Part shown: positions 21,158 to 34,030 of the stretch, in pieces
Layout: the number at the start of each line of letters is the position of its first letter
Numbering within the stretch: position 1 is the stretch's first letter
Program-made: the position numbers and the translations under genes
Notes under the pieces: model-generated
Told to the model about the DNA's origin: nothing
The model's database searches: none
The model's input: only the letters and a program-made list of their open reading frames with translations
Source: Cannabis sativa
Lineage: Eukaryota > Streptophyta > Magnoliopsida > Rosales > Cannabaceae
Direction of reading: 5' to 3'
DNA length: 64,000 bases
NCBI RefSeq assembly: GCF_029168945.1
Contig: NC_083602.1
Location: 682,001-746,000 of the forward strand

Positions 21158-22507
21158 TTCTGCAAAATTATTTTAAAAAGTTAATAATAATTAATAATAT
21201 AACATATTAAAGTAATAAGTAAATAAGAAAAAATAAGACAAAAAAGAATGAAATAAAAGTAAGTAAATAATATTTATTTTCTCCTTTTTTTATGAATTAT
21301 TTAGTTTCTAACTCCATTAATATTCTCTAGCTAAGATATATATTTATATATATAACAAAGAATTGGGTTCTTGAAGTATTTGTTAGATTATTATTGTCAG
21401 AAGAGTTTTACAAAAAACCTCACTTTCCTTGATCACAAAAAAAAGAAATAATTAATAAATAGATTTTAAGCAGCTTAGCTGAATATATATGATATTAATT
21501 GATATCAAGTAATAATAATAATCTGATGTGAATTAACCCAATATATTAATTTAGTACGTGAATATTATGTGCTTTTATTAAATGTTTATAATATTGCATG
21601 TACATATAAATATAGATATATATATATATAAGGCATGCATGCATGCATGATGCAGTAGTTATAATTAATTAATTTCATAATATTATGAGCAAAATTAGAA
21701 ACAAATTACAAACCCAAATTAAAGCTCAGAAGCACATGCAGTAGTTTTAGATCATGTATTAATTAATTGTTTTGATCATCGTTTGTAATTGTGTACGTCT
21801 ATGCATGTTTATATATATATATATAATATATATGTATATATATATAATAATAATACGTACCATGTGGTTTGGTGAAGAGGCAGGCAAGAATTGGTGTTGG
21901 AGGAGAATTAGGAGCCTTTAGGAGTTGAGATCAGTGGTTTATTTGTTGAATTTTACTTTGATAAATTGATCAAATAATGAAGATATATATATATATATAT
22001 TAAGATTTTATTAAAACCTAGCTGATTCACCAAATGGATTTAGAGTTGGTTACAAAATGAATGTATAGACACGTACGTAATTAGTTGAGTCCAATTAATA
22101 TTAAACATAATTAATTAATATTTATCCAAAAATGTGTTCATTCTTATATTTTACGACATCAATTCATGCTTTATCTTTGTTTGTATTATCACATTATATA
22201 TTATACCATCGAATTATAACACCAATTAATACATTAATTACCATTTTTGATTTAATGGAGAACTCAACACAACCCATTAAAAACTTCACATTTAGAATTG
22301 ATTACAAAATTATACATTAATTTATCTAAAATTACTCAATCTCATAGCTATATATATAAAGCTTTATAAAAAGGAAATTATATAAGCTTATTTTATAGAC
22401 ATAAAAAGAAAGAATATCATTCCCACAAGCTTAGACCTATATATATCTAGCATATTCATTAATTATATATAGTCATGACCAACAAATAATTTTATTTAGT
22501 GGATGAT
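21158..22507 (-). promoter_or_regulatory. 5' UTR intron, UTR exon and upstream region of RING copy A
   Basis: Intron 21,160-21,860, then a 5' UTR exon from 21,861 to about 21,960 (CTTCACCAAACCACATG before the donor), then an AT repeat at 21,980-22,000 at the place where copy B has TATAAATATAT. Homology with unit B (inverted) and unit C continues to about 22,507, showing that about 0.6 kb of upstream sequence was duplicated with the gene. Confidence 0.6.
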
Positions 22508-22860
22508 AACACCTTAAGGATCAAATAATTATCACCTTAACCAAGATCACGGACTAGTTGGTCTGCAAGGAATTTGGCACTATGTCTGACTCTGATGATG
22601 AGGACCTAGAGCCATGCATCAAAAGGATTTTAGAAGCATCGCTGCCTGCACGCTTATGCATGCCCTAAATATATGGACTTATACAATGGCAGGAAAAACC
22701 CCAAAGATCACTTGTCTCGATGTTGAGAATCATGGGGTTCCAACTCAAAACCAATTGGCAATGAGTGGAGTAGCCCATGTTCTTATATATGGCTCAATAC
22801 TTTCACATTTAATCCATGTGGGACAATATTCTCCAATACTCGATAAAATAGATTGATGAT
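22508..22860. repeat. Unassigned repeat-like segment
   Basis: Contains AAAACCAATTGGCAATGAG and CATGTGGGACAATATTCTCCAA, phrases that resemble dispersed plant LTR/TRIM sequences. A short open frame at 22,614-22,856 shows no domain. There is no counterpart in unit C. Confidence 0.35.
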
Positions 22861-25012
22861 TGTAATGATCACATACTTAGAATAAGGATTAATAAGGTAA
22901 CTAACACTAAATAGCTATATTATATGACTAAATGTGACAATTTTATATATTATATATGGTGGGTCCTATTTTTAAGAAATAGGCATTAGGGTTATAATTT
23001 CTCAATTTTAAAGATTTTATTAAACTCTAGGTATATTATATTTGATATATGTAAGTATTTTTATAATTTTTGCTCGGTAACGATAGAAATGCGACGGTTT
23101 GGTTATTAGAGTTACACAGGTATGGTTTAGAACCTTTCTTTTAGCTGGGTATATTTATTTAATATTAGAAAAATTAGGATTAAGTGGGGTTATGATAATG
23201 GACCATTTTACCCCTAGGCCTTAAGATTATTTAAGTGAGAAGCAAGGGGTAAATTGGTCATTTTGCCTACAAGGTTGGCTTTAATTTTAGTTGATGTGGT
23301 AGAACTTTCTAATAATTTAATTTAGTTTATTACCTAAGGTTTAATAAAAGAAATTAATGGTATTTCATTAGATAAACATAAGTGAAAGATCAAGTCTATC
23401 CTTATCTCTCTCTCTCCTTAGTTTGGCCCTAAGAGAACCAACAAGAATTAGTGTTTTATTCATCAAACTTTTATAGATTTCAGCTAGAATTCAAGTGTGT
23501 TAGAAGAGCAAACAAAAGGTAAAACCCTAGACTCTTTGCTTCTCGAGTTTGAAAGCTTTCGTTTAGTTAGAACGTGCAAATTTTAAGAATAGGTTATGTC
23601 CAAACCTAGGGTTGTCTTGGGTTGATTTCTGGGATAAAAAGAAGTTTTTTAAAGTTTTTTTGAGGTTAATTTGATGGCTAGTTGTGGTGTTGAGCAAGTT
23701 TGAGTTCATTAACTCAAACTTCGCTCAACAATGGTGGTTTTCATAATTTTGTGTTATAACTGATGTTATCACTTGGAATATGTTTGTTGGACCTTAATTA
23801 CGTGTTCCAGATCTTGGATTGAGATTTAGAATAGATTTGACATGTTTTGGAAAACTTCAGGAGAAAACGGCAGACTCTGTCGTTTTCTCAGAAACGGTCT
23901 ATCATTTTTGTTGGCAGTAACCCAGAAAAACAGTCTGTCGTTTTTACAGAAATGGCCTGCTGTTTGTCAGGCAATTTTTTTTAAAGTCTTTTTTTGTATT
24001 TTCTTGATATTTAAGGTATTACCACGCTATTTATCGATAGAGAACTTCTAGTTTTGAGTTTAAGTCCCCGATAAGGTTTTAGCAAGTTATTTACCTGTTT
24101 TACGTAAATGTGACATATGGTCTCTCTTTAGTGAGCGATATTTTCATTCAGGATGACCGGAACACTTGAACCTAAAAACGAGATAACAATAGAATAAGAT
24201 GTATGTATATGTATATGTGTGCACGTGATATACATGTTTATGTTGGTAAATATATGAATTGGTATCATAGCAGGTGCAAACTATAGTGTCAGGTCAATAG
24301 TGCTAGTATATTGCTGGTTTTGACTGATATATTTTAATTTCATAAAGTATTAATTGACACTGTCATAGCGGTGCAAACAATAGTACCGGGTCAATAGTAC
24401 AAGTATAGTACTTGTGAAGAGTGATAATATGGTCAATGGTTCTTTTGGGTATAGACTGATGCTATCATAGCAGTATAACTATCGTGTTGGGTCCGCAGCG
24501 CGACCATAGTACTGGTAGTGGCTGATATTATGATCAATCATACCAAAGGCAAGAACGTTCTTGATTTATCTGTTAAGCCTTGTAGATAGGTGTATAGACG
24601 CCTAGATGCATGGTCGATAATATGTTTATATGTTTTATGCTTTTCTTACTGAGTCTATCAACTCATAGATTTGTTTACATGTGTAGGTAAGGTAAAGGTG
24701 AAGGCTGAGTAGTAGTGAGTCCAGAGCTTGCAGGTGATTGTACATATCAGGATGGTTAGGCTTTGGAGTGTTAGGTTTCGGGACAACATGAGTTTTTATT
24801 TTATTTTTACTTGGCGATACTTTCATGAAAAATGTATTATGTATAAACTTTTAAATGAGATCTCAAAAATTATGTAAATTTATGTATTTATTAAAGTTAA
24901 AGCTTAACTTTAAAGTTTTAATTGATCACGTTTTTCAAGAAATTTGATTAGTAAAGGCATGCACAATAATTAAAAAATCATTGTAGAGTGCCTAAGCAAG
25001 TAGGACGTTACA
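22861..25012 (+). mobile_element. Long LTR (Gypsy-like) followed by its primer-binding site
   Basis: This 2,152-bp LTR starts TGTAATGATCACATAC and ends AGGACGTTACA (inverted ends TGTAA/TTACA). It is followed 3 bp later by TAGTATTAGAGCCGCC (25,016-25,031), a decayed Met-tRNA primer-binding site (TGGTATCAGAGC type). It is therefore a 5' LTR in plus orientation. The 3' LTR and pol are absent. Confidence 0.7.
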
Positions 25013-25565
25013 ATTTAGTATTAGAGCCGCCAGGTTATTTACCAAAGACCGTCAATATATATACAATCATCATTAAAGACAAACTCGACTCACAATTTAG
25101 TAAGTCTTTACTTGTTTAATTTGTAATTTAATTGATTAGAAAAAGCAAGATAGGAAGCATGTTAGTAAATGTTAGATGAATAGTGCATTGCCTAAAATTC
25201 CATGTATGCAGTAGTTGGATTGTATTTGATCGCTGTCTGACCTACCTGACTTATGGGTTCGCATGCTAGTCCTATATATAATATGGATGCCTAAAGAAAC
25301 AAGAGAAATCATGGTAATATGGTTGAGATAGGAGGCATTCGGGGAGGTCAAAATCATCCTCATCACTGTGGATGCGGCAGAAGCCGTGGTAGATTACACA
25401 GAGGGTGTTATGAAAATCCGCTACAGGCTCCTCAGGACTGGGAGCAAAGGTTTGCGGAGATGCAAGCCTGAATTATCCAACAAGATGGAGAGATCCAAAG
25501 GTTAAGGCAACAGAGTCCTCTTGTTGTGCCTCCTCAGCAAGTGCCCCAGAACTAGGAGCAAAGTT
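25013..25565 (+). pseudogene. Truncated Gypsy-type gag leader and gag start
   Basis: After the primer-binding site and leader, plus-strand frames near 25,330-25,560 give Gly/Arg/His-rich and Gln-rich pieces (GCGRSRGRLHRG, DWEQRFAEMQA, IQQDGEIQRLRQQSP), resembling the start of plant Gypsy chromovirus gag. Stops occur at several points. The element ends abruptly near 25,565. Confidence 0.5.
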
Positions 25566-26365
25566 TTGTGACTAAACTATAAGTAATTTTTTTTAAGTAA
25601 ACATTACTCTATTCATTTTTGTCATTTAATAAAATAAAAAAATTAACTCTTAAAATTTTTATGTCGTGCCTAATTACTTCAATAAGTTAAGGTGCCAATT
25701 GTTACTAATATTCTTACAACAATGTATTTGTTCAAATTTCAAAAATAAAAAAAAAAATAGAAAAAATGATTTTTTTTTTCATTTCTACACTTTAAAACAA
25801 TTTTTTTTTTTTGTATTTTTGTGAAATTTTACACATAAACCTCTATAGCAACGTCTAATGGAGCAACATAAAACGCAACTAAAATCCGTACAGCAACCAC
25901 ATAGAAACTACTAGAGAAACCACTAGAGCAACCCAACCCGTAAATTTGAAAAAAAAAATAGTATATGGAGTAATTCCCAAAAAAAAAATGTATTTGTTCA
26001 AATAAAATATATATTAACATTTTGTAACTGTATTTCTTTTTAATTATATAATTTTGTTTTCTAGTTTTGTAACGGAAAATTGTATTTAATTATACAGCTA
26101 ATAATATTCAATTTTTTTGATCACATTTTATTCTTGATTGAAAATATCAAAATTACAATATGCCATTTTAAGTGTAGTTTTACTTTTTTTTTTTTAATTT
26201 CTCAATTTTTAATGTAAATAAATTTGTAGTTATCTACATTATATTGAGAAAGAAAGAAAATAAAATATTTGTTTTACCAAAGACTAAATATAACGTAAAT
26301 TATGAGTATTAATTGTTTATTCTTTTTAATTAATTTTCAATGGACCTACATAATAATTCATTCTC
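25566..26365. other. AT-rich intergenic region upstream of neprosin gene 2
   Basis: Low-complexity A/T runs. From about 26,040 it becomes similar to the upstream regions of genes 1 and 3 (AATAAATTTGTAGTTATCTA at about 26,217-26,236). No gene seen. Confidence 0.5.
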
Positions 26366-26631
26366 TATATAATTAACTCAATTATCAAATTCATCCATAT
26401 TGAAAAGTCTCTCTTAATATATTAAGCTACCTATTAGCTGGTATGTGATTTTAGTTTTTCAGTATATATAAATATATATTATGGTCGATTTGTATAAAAA
26501 AATTTCATGAGAATATTTTGTGAGAGAGGATTAGAATAGTTATTGTTGATATAATTCATATAAGATTTTTTTTTCTGTTGGTAGATTTACTTTGATTCTT
26601 TGGCTAATTTGAATGTATATTTTTATTGCAG
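26366..26631 (+). promoter_or_regulatory. Core promoter and 5' UTR intron of neprosin gene 2
   Basis: TATATAA at 26,366-26,372 lies in a CTCTATATAATTAACTC context. A transcription start about 30 bp downstream (near 26,400) is inferred. A donor CTG|GTATGT at 26,441 and an acceptor TTATTGCAG ending at 26,631 would remove a 191-bp 5' UTR intron just before the coding start. Genes 1 and 3 lack the block of about 350 bp holding the TATA box and donor. Confidence 0.6.
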
Positions 26632-26652
26632 ATAAAATTTTTTGACATAGAT

Positions 26653-28497
26653 ATGGGTATGAGGGGATTTTTTATGGTTGCAATTGTGTTGTTTACATTT
26701 TTATGTTATTGCGAATCTGAAGAACAACTAACAGAATTATCAAAAGATGAACTTCTGGAAATAGAGAATCAACTTGAGCGATTGAACAAGTCATCAATCA
26801 AGACTATAAAAGTACTTTTTTTCTTTTATTATTATTAATTTATTTTCATCTAATCATTTATCTAACTTATTTTATGTCATGCACAGACACACTATGGAGA
26901 TATTTATGATTGTATTGATTTTTACGAGCAACCATCATTTGATCATCTTTTATTGAAGAATCACAAATATGATTTTCAGGTACGTTCTTCCTGAATAACT
27001 ATTTCTCTAATAGCTCATTATTTTTTTTTTTATTTTGCCAAAGCAATAGCAAATATGTAATATAATAAAAGTATATCTATATAAGGAGTATAATTATTTA
27101 TTGTGTAGATGAAACCTTCTTCTCATATGGACTCGCTGGTTAGGGAAGATAAGCCTCCGAAAAATGTGAGACAAGTATCGAAAATTAATGGGTTAAAGGG
27201 TGAAAAATGTCCAACTGGGTCTGTTCCCATAAGAAGAACTACCAAGGAAACTCTTATCAGAGCCAAACTGTTTACAAAGTCTTATGCCTCAAGAATTAAT
27301 TCTCCTCCTACTTTTCATGTAAGCATATTCAACATTTTCATTTTGTTTTGACAAATTAAATATCATATTTCATTATTCAAATATAATTACAATTTGAATT
27401 TGAATATAATAGCATGCACTTGTTTATACATCTGATCCAACCAAGAAATACAATGGAGGTGGCACAATTGTAAGTTTTTACACATTATATAATGTCACTG
27501 GCTCACAATACACTTTCGGTCGAATAAAATTACAAAATGGACTTGATATCATTCAAGCTGGTTGGGGAGTAAGTTTTATTTTTCTTGAATAATCTTTCTA
27601 TTAGATTCTTTGTTGTTAAAGATAATTAAACTAAATATTTTTAGATAAACTATAAGTTTTTAGAATATTTTGTTCACTTGTTATTTTGGTATCATTTCTT
27701 AGGTAAATCCAAGTGTATACGGGGATAATAAAACTCGGATCTTCATACATTTCCAGGTTACCCTAATTTTATGTTATTATTTAAGATTTCTTCATATTCT
27801 GTGTAGTTATGTGTAACTCTTGTATCAATATTTTTGTAGGCTAGTGAATTATCTTGTTTTAATACAATGTGTCCAGGATTTGTTTTGGTTGACCCTCAAC
27901 CTATGATCGACAGAATTCTAAGAGAAACTCACCCTGGTACTTTTCCTACATGGGAAATTGGAATCTATATTTATCGGGTAAATAAAATTAAATATTTCAT
28001 TTAAATTTTATCTTTTTTACTTTACTAAGTTTTTATTGAATATTTTTGTTTTAAATGAACAAAAAATGTGTCATATATATTTAAAATTTTAGGTTGTATT
28101 TATATTGTACTTGTTTGATATGATATACTAGGATCAAATTACTGGAAATTGGTGGCTTCAACTTGGAAAAGATCATGATCAAATTGGATATTGGCCATCA
28201 AGTATATTTAGTGGTGGACTGAATGACTTGGCTACATATATTGATTGGGGAGGAGAAACTTACAGTCCACTAGGTCAAATTGGTCCTCCAATGGGGTCTG
28301 GTTTACTTCTTAAACAAGATACTCGTTATGATGCATATTGTAGAGAATTAACAACTATAAACGAGGCACACATACAAGAAGATGCTAAAAACACAAAAAT
28401 TTCTTCCATTGATATAGACTTTTATTTAGTTAAAGATTGGGGATTTCATCGTGACTTTGGACATGTTATGACATATGGTGGCCCTGGTCCTAGATGA
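26653..28497 (+). CDS. Neprosin-domain protein, gene 2 (seven exons)
   Basis: Exons are 26653-26811, 26887-26979, 27109-27318, 27413-27568, 27703-27756, 27840-27977 and 28132-28497, all introns phase 0, giving 391 residues. A signal peptide (MGMRGFFMVAIVLFTFLCYC) is followed by a Leu/Glu-rich segment, the activation-peptide domain (GDIYDCIDFYEQPSFDH, CPTGSVPIRRTTKETLIRAK) and the neprosin domain (CFNTMCPGFVLV, GYWPSSIF, DWGGE). The DWGGE glutamate is residue 312. The position that fits the first catalytic Glu of Nepenthes neprosin is Gln202 (IIQAGWG). This is the only one of the three genes with a recognisable promoter and 5' UTR exon. A polyadenylation signal lies at 28,548-28,553. The start is the ATG just after a conserved splice acceptor. 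Secretion is inferred from the signal peptide. Confidence 0.9.
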
Positions 28498-28662
28498 TTT
28501 CTGTACATTGTATTACCACCAAATCATCTTTTTCATGGGAATAATTAAATAAATGTGTCTTTGATAGATTTGAATATAAATATAGTTGAACCCAAAAATA
28601 TGGATATTTTATATATTATACTCTCAAGTGCTTGAATAATAACCGTAAAAGGAGGTGCATTA
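28498..28662 (+). terminator. 3' UTR and flank of neprosin gene 2
   Basis: AATAAA at 28,548-28,553. The flank resembles that of the captured exon copies at 9,540-10,080 and 57,220-57,400 more than that of genes 1 and 3. It ends at the CATTA target site of the next LTR. Confidence 0.55.
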
Positions 28663-30519
28663 TGTTGGGTTTTGTGCCCTAAATAAAACTCATTTCAATA
28701 TAATCAGATTTACTAATTAACAAAGATCAGAAATTATTTTATGTTGCATGGTTCACATTATTTATTTCATGATTATATTCTATTAAGTCCAGAACATATG
28801 TATTTGCTCATGATTGTAGTATAGTCATCACAGTGGAATATAATCATGATTATATGTTTAAAAGTTTAATTCTTTGATTTGTCAGTTCACTCAATTTAGA
28901 CTGGCATGATAATCAGCGATAGGTATACTGACACCTTGGATAAGTGTTATGTCCTTTCAAGGGCATTGATAAAGTTTACCAGTTCGGATGTATGGAGTAT
29001 AAATTAGAAGGGACTGATATTGAACTTGGATTAGATATGATAAATTTACCGTAATATCTATTCAATTCAATATCACCTAGTTGATCCTAGATCAAATGAT
29101 CTTAATCCTGACATAATTGGGTTCAATCTCAAGAGTGTTATTCGTGTTCTTTGATTTGTTAGTTAAGCCTACTTTTTGGTCAGGGTGATACGTACATTTT
29201 GGGAACACGATAGTACAATTGAGTAGGAGCGCTAAACATAGATATGGAATCTATAGTTTCTATAGGTATTTAGAACTGAAAAGATGATTTCCTTCGAGCT
29301 TGGCTGAATAAAGAAAAATGATTGAGATCTCATTTTAGTGATTATATTAGTTCAATAAAATATCATTTATAGGTGGCCAAGTGTTTTAAGGATAAAATAC
29401 ATTGAAAGGGTGTAGGTAATTTATCCCTATGCAATGTAGATCATCTATAGAGGATCATTGATTATTGGGATTATAACAATGGATAATTAATATTGTATCT
29501 ATATCGTGGAACATATAGAGCGTTCTACGTAACTGAGAGTGCAATTCCAAGTTTTACGGTGGATGCAATGAGAAATTAATAAGTTAGTGAATTTACTTGG
29601 TAAATTCTAGATCTGCTCAGTGGAAGCTCGATTATATAGGCCCATGGTCCCCATACTAGTTGAGACAAACTGCTTGTAAGACTCAGTTAATTGATTTTAA
29701 TTAATCAATTATAATTCTAAATTTAGACTATGTCTAGTTTATAAATTTTTCACTAAGATATGGCTTGATTGTGAAGAAATAGTGTTTTGGGGTTTATTTG
29801 TGAATTAAGAGACTTTATGGAGTCTAATTAATAAATATTATAAATGACAATTTTATTTGATAGTTATTTTAATTATTAAATAAATACTTTTGACATTTAT
29901 AGGGTTGAAATTGTAAAAAGTGGTATTTATGAAAAATAGGTAAAATAGTTGGGAAAAATGACAAAACCCAAACTTGAGTGGGGCCCATTAAGTGGCCGGC
30001 CATCAAGTGTAATTTTGACCCTATTTTATCATTTTTTTATTCCTAATAATTCAACCCTAACCCTAAGAGAAATAGTATATAAGGATAGCTAAGGTCTCTT
30101 CATCCAACTAATGCCTCCAAAGCTAAAAACCTAGCTTTCTGATGAGACATCTTCCTTGTTCTTCTTCTTCCTCTTGAATTTTTGAAACATTAAGTCTTTC
30201 TTCACAAAATAAATTCAGTCATTAGTGATTGAGTAAGTGCCCACACACATCAAGTTGGTCCTCAATCATAGTGTGTAAGACTGTGAAGAATCCAAACACA
30301 AGGAAGGAGTTTCGGGCTCAGATCTTGGTGATACTCTGCTACAGAAAGGATACAAGGGTTAGAGATCTGAGTGGAAGGAGTCATTTAATTCCGCTGCACC
30401 CAGTGTAAGGTTTCTCAAACTTTATGTGTTTAAATTACATTGTTTTATATAAATTCATATTTAGGATGTTAAAAACATACATGGTAGTAAATCTAAATTC
30501 TCGTAAAATAATTTCAACA
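28663..30519 (+). mobile_element. Solo LTR (same family as 1,462-2,647), TSD CATTA
   Basis: 1,857 bp from TGTTGGGTTTTGTGCCC to AATTTCAACA, flanked by perfect CATTA repeats (28,658-28,662 and 30,520-30,524). Contains TCCGCTGCACCCAGTGTAAG near its 3' end. No internal coding region. It is the full-length form of the family. Confidence 0.9.
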
Positions 30520-31726
30520 CATTATTCTCGTCCACCTCTGGCTCCACCTCCACGGTGATATTTTGGCGAAGGAAGAGGATCATCGCGACAATTCTCCGAT
30601 CGCCATCCCCGACCACGACCTGACTTTTTTCTATGAAGGGATAGAGACAGAAAATAGTTATGGAAGGAAATCAAAGAGTGTAAGTGAACTAAGAGCTTCT
30701 TTATATATAAATATTTTTTTCTTAATAGCAGAGCTCATCCTGGGTTGTTCTCGGTCGAAAATTGTAACCTGCCGGCTAGGGTCCTCCATAGATTGCTAGC
30801 TACGATTAGCTCTCTAGTTTTATCAAGATCCAGGTTCTTCAGTTTCCTTTTATCCCATTCGTTTTTATATGTTTGTTTTGATTATAAAATGTAATTTTGT
30901 TTTCAAATTCTTTTTGCATTTTCTTTGATATTGTTAAGTTCTCTTCAGTATCTTGTTGAGTTTTTGCAATAGTTTTTTATTTTCTTTTGAGGAATCTTTT
31001 AGTAATGGGTTGCGGCTGCCACTGGTGCCTCTGTTCTAACCACCACCCCTTCTCCACGGCGTCGATGTCTGTCAAACCACAATGAAGTTTCAGATATACC
31101 AACCGATCCAAAATTATGGTACTGATTTACGCGTGAAGATAGGCTTTAATGGTGGAATATATTATGAAATTTTATTAAATTTGAAAAATTAATGTTCAGA
31201 TATCTTGAAAAATATATTTACACAATATTCTCTTTCTCTATTATTGTATACTATTTTTGGTTTTGCTACTATTTATTTTAAAACGTTTTCATTTAAACTC
31301 TAATTATAATTAAATTATTTTATTTTATTTTTGCTTTAAATTTTAGTTATTACAGATATATATTTATTTTTCTCATTTATTCTTTTCTCTTTTGTAGCTT
31401 TTTATAAATTAGATACTTTTGACTTTCCTTTTAATTTTAAAATTTTCATTAATGTTTTGAACGCACAAATTTAGTTCTGCAAATACATGTATTGCGGTCG
31501 GATGGGTGGATAATTTTGTATTGTTAATATTTTTTTTATTATTATTATTGTATTGTTTTATGTCTTTAGTAGTTATTTTTTCATGTTTTAAATTTTCAGG
31601 AATGTCCGTCTACAACCGTTATGTTGCTAAAATTTTACTAGAATTAGGATAAATTTCACTAGAATGCATAAAATTCACTAAAATTTAAAAAAATTAATTG
31701 AATAAAGTTTTCTTAGAAGTTTCGAA
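30520..31726. other. Unassigned region before the unit-B CACTA genes
   Basis: A GC-richer patch at 30,530-30,800 has a short open stretch (KEEDHRDNSPIAIPDHDLTF) with no ATG of its own and no recognised domain. A second patch near 31,000-31,140 is similar in character. The rest is T-rich. It may be the 5' part of the CACTA element, but no left CACTA terminus was found. Confidence 0.4.
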
Positions 31727-33960
31727 ATGGATAGAGATTGGATGGGTGCGAATAGATTATCAGCGGAGTATAGTGAAGGTGTTGACCATTTCTTCGACTT
31801 TTGTCAGAAGAATGCCAAAAATCCTAAATTGATTCTTTGTCCTTGTCTTAAATGTGGTAACATGGAGCGTATGGACATTACTAGGATAAAGGAACATTTA
31901 TTTAGGAACGGAATAGACAAGAGTTATAAGGTTTGAGTTTACCACGGGGAAAAGAATAGAGTTCTAGGCGAGGGAATGTCTAAGTCCAACAAGGTTAAGG
32001 GTGTTAATTTGGAGTATGAGGATGATCACATTCTAGAAATGATTGGAGATGCACAATATGAATTAAATGTCAATCCTTTAAAATTTCAAAGTTTTGTAGA
32101 GGATGTCGAGAAGCCTATTTACCCTAACTGTAATAGGTTTACTAAGTTGTCGACACTTATTAAATTATACAATATAAAAGCCAAACACGGGTGGAGTGAT
32201 AAGAGTTTTACGGGTAGATGTGATGCACATCGAGAAAAATGTGTCATACAGCTTACTTAATACCTTGTTCAATATTCCTGGGCATAGCAAAGATGGAATC
32301 AATTCCCGCCTAGATTTGAAAGAGTTAGGGATTCGGGCCAATTTACACCCACAAGTTATTGGTCGACGAACGCTCTTACTACCAGCTTGTCATGCTCTAA
32401 TAAAGCAAAAAAATAATCTTTGTGTGGTTCTATCTTCCCAGGTGAAAGTACCTGAAGGGTACTCCTCAAATGTCTCTAATTGGGTAGATATGTACAAATT
32501 AATTTTGAGTGGTCTGAAATCTCACGATCATCATATATTGATTCAACATATTCTACCAGTGAATATCCGTTCTGTGTTGCCAAAGAAAGTTAGATATGCA
32601 ATTACGAGATTGTGTTTGTTCTTCAAATCTCTTTGCTGTAAAGTGGTTGGTGTGCCTAAGTTAGAGAATCTCAAGATAGAAATTATAGAAGTTGTGTTAC
32701 ATGGAACAATTTTTCTTGTCTTCCTTTTTCGACATAATGGTTCACCTAACAGTGCATTTGGTGAGAGAGGTGAAGATATATGGACCTGTGTACTTGAGAT
32801 GGATGTACCCATTCGAACGACACATGAAAATCTTGAAGGGTTATGTCAGAAGTAGAAGTAGACTTGAGGGTTGTATTGTTCAATCATACATCGTTGAAGA
32901 GACGATTAAATTCTGCTCAAACTACTTGTCATAGGTTACCACTGTTGGCTCTCGCTCTACTCGGGTCGATCGATAAGGAAATAAGTAGGAGGTAGGGGTT
33001 TTTTGTTTGTGGTGTGAGCCGAGCTGATTGTGAAGAAGTGCACCGGCTTGTGTTGCAAAATACTGATGTTGTCCAACTGTACATTGAGTAAGTTTAAGTT
33101 AATTTTTTATTGTTAAAACATATTAATAATATCAATTCAAACTAAAATTAATCCATCGAACACTTGAAGGGAACATTTTAATTGGATCAAGACTACTAAT
33201 CTGACTAAGGCACGGAATCAAAAATGGGTACAAGATGAACATTATAGAAATTTTAGTACATGCATGGTTAAAAAACAAGGTACTATTAACAAAACTGTTT
33301 TGTTACGCGTCATATGTTGATTTACCTTGACTCACTAATCAACTTGTATGTTCATAATTATATGAAGAAATATGTGAATATCCGGGTAGTGTGTCCAACA
33401 CACTACTTTGCATATCACGAGGTCCTTTGTGTGATGTACTCAAGTACCCATCGTACTATATAAATAGTACTCAATTTTGCACCCAAGCCCGTGATAAATC
33501 TAGAAAAATACAAAATAGCGGTGTTATGATTGTTGCTAAGACTTTCCAAATATCTAGTTCAAAAGACAAAAACCCTATTGAATGTGACATGTCTTTTTAC
33601 GGTGTAATTCAAGAAATTTGGGAATTAGATTACAGTTTTCGAATCCCTTTTTTTCTTTGTGATTGGGTTAGGAGTGATAATGGGGTTAAAGACGGTGAAT
33701 TTGGATTCAAGCTGGTGGACTTGAATCGAATCAGACACAAGTTCGATAAGTTTATAATGGCGTCCCAAGCCAGTCAAGTGTTTCACATGAGCGATACATT
33801 AGATGCACGACGCAACCAAAAGATTATGATAATCAAGAGTTTAATGGCAATGATCTCATATTTAGTGATCAAATTCATCAAATCACCCCACCACCTGTTG
33901 ATGTCACCATTGGGAACGATATCATATCATCTCGTGATGATGGTGAAAGATTATGGTTAA
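31727..33960 (+). pseudogene. TNP2-type CACTA transposase, unit B
   Basis: 31,727-31,936 is a transposase-associated domain (MDRDWMGANRLSAEYSEGVD, CPCLKCGN, IKEHLFRNGID). 32,200-32,860 holds the end of Transposase_21 (VDVMHIEKNVSYSLLNTLFN, SRLDLKELGIRANLHP) and DUF4218 (LPKKVRYAITRLCLFFKSLC), continuing in another frame at 32,692-32,934 (FFDIMVHLTVHLVREVKIYG, YLRWMYPFERHMKILKGYVR). 33,391-33,960 has the DUF4216-like part (YGVIQEIWELDYSFRIPFFL, FGFKLVDLNRIRHKFDKFI). Most of the catalytic central region is deleted (after about 32,200) and frames change repeatedly. Confidence 0.78.
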
Positions 33961-34030
33961 ATGAATCTATCAACACATGATCCATATATAAAACACGTAT
34001 TGGTATTTAGTCTTTTTGATATATGGTTGA

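Larger units (their letters stand above)
1..22507. repeat. Segmental duplication, unit A
   Basis: Collinear with 43,070-64,000 apart from insertions and deletions named in the other entries. Shared landmarks in order: Copia remnant, old minus LTR, neprosin gene, CACTA with minisatellite and captured exon, DUF4283 pseudogene, RING gene and its upstream region. Confidence 0.85.

Noticed and set aside
30563..30799. Possible first exon of a gene before the unit-B CACTA
   Set aside because: No ATG of its own, no recognised domain, no convincing downstream exon. Kept only as an unassigned region.
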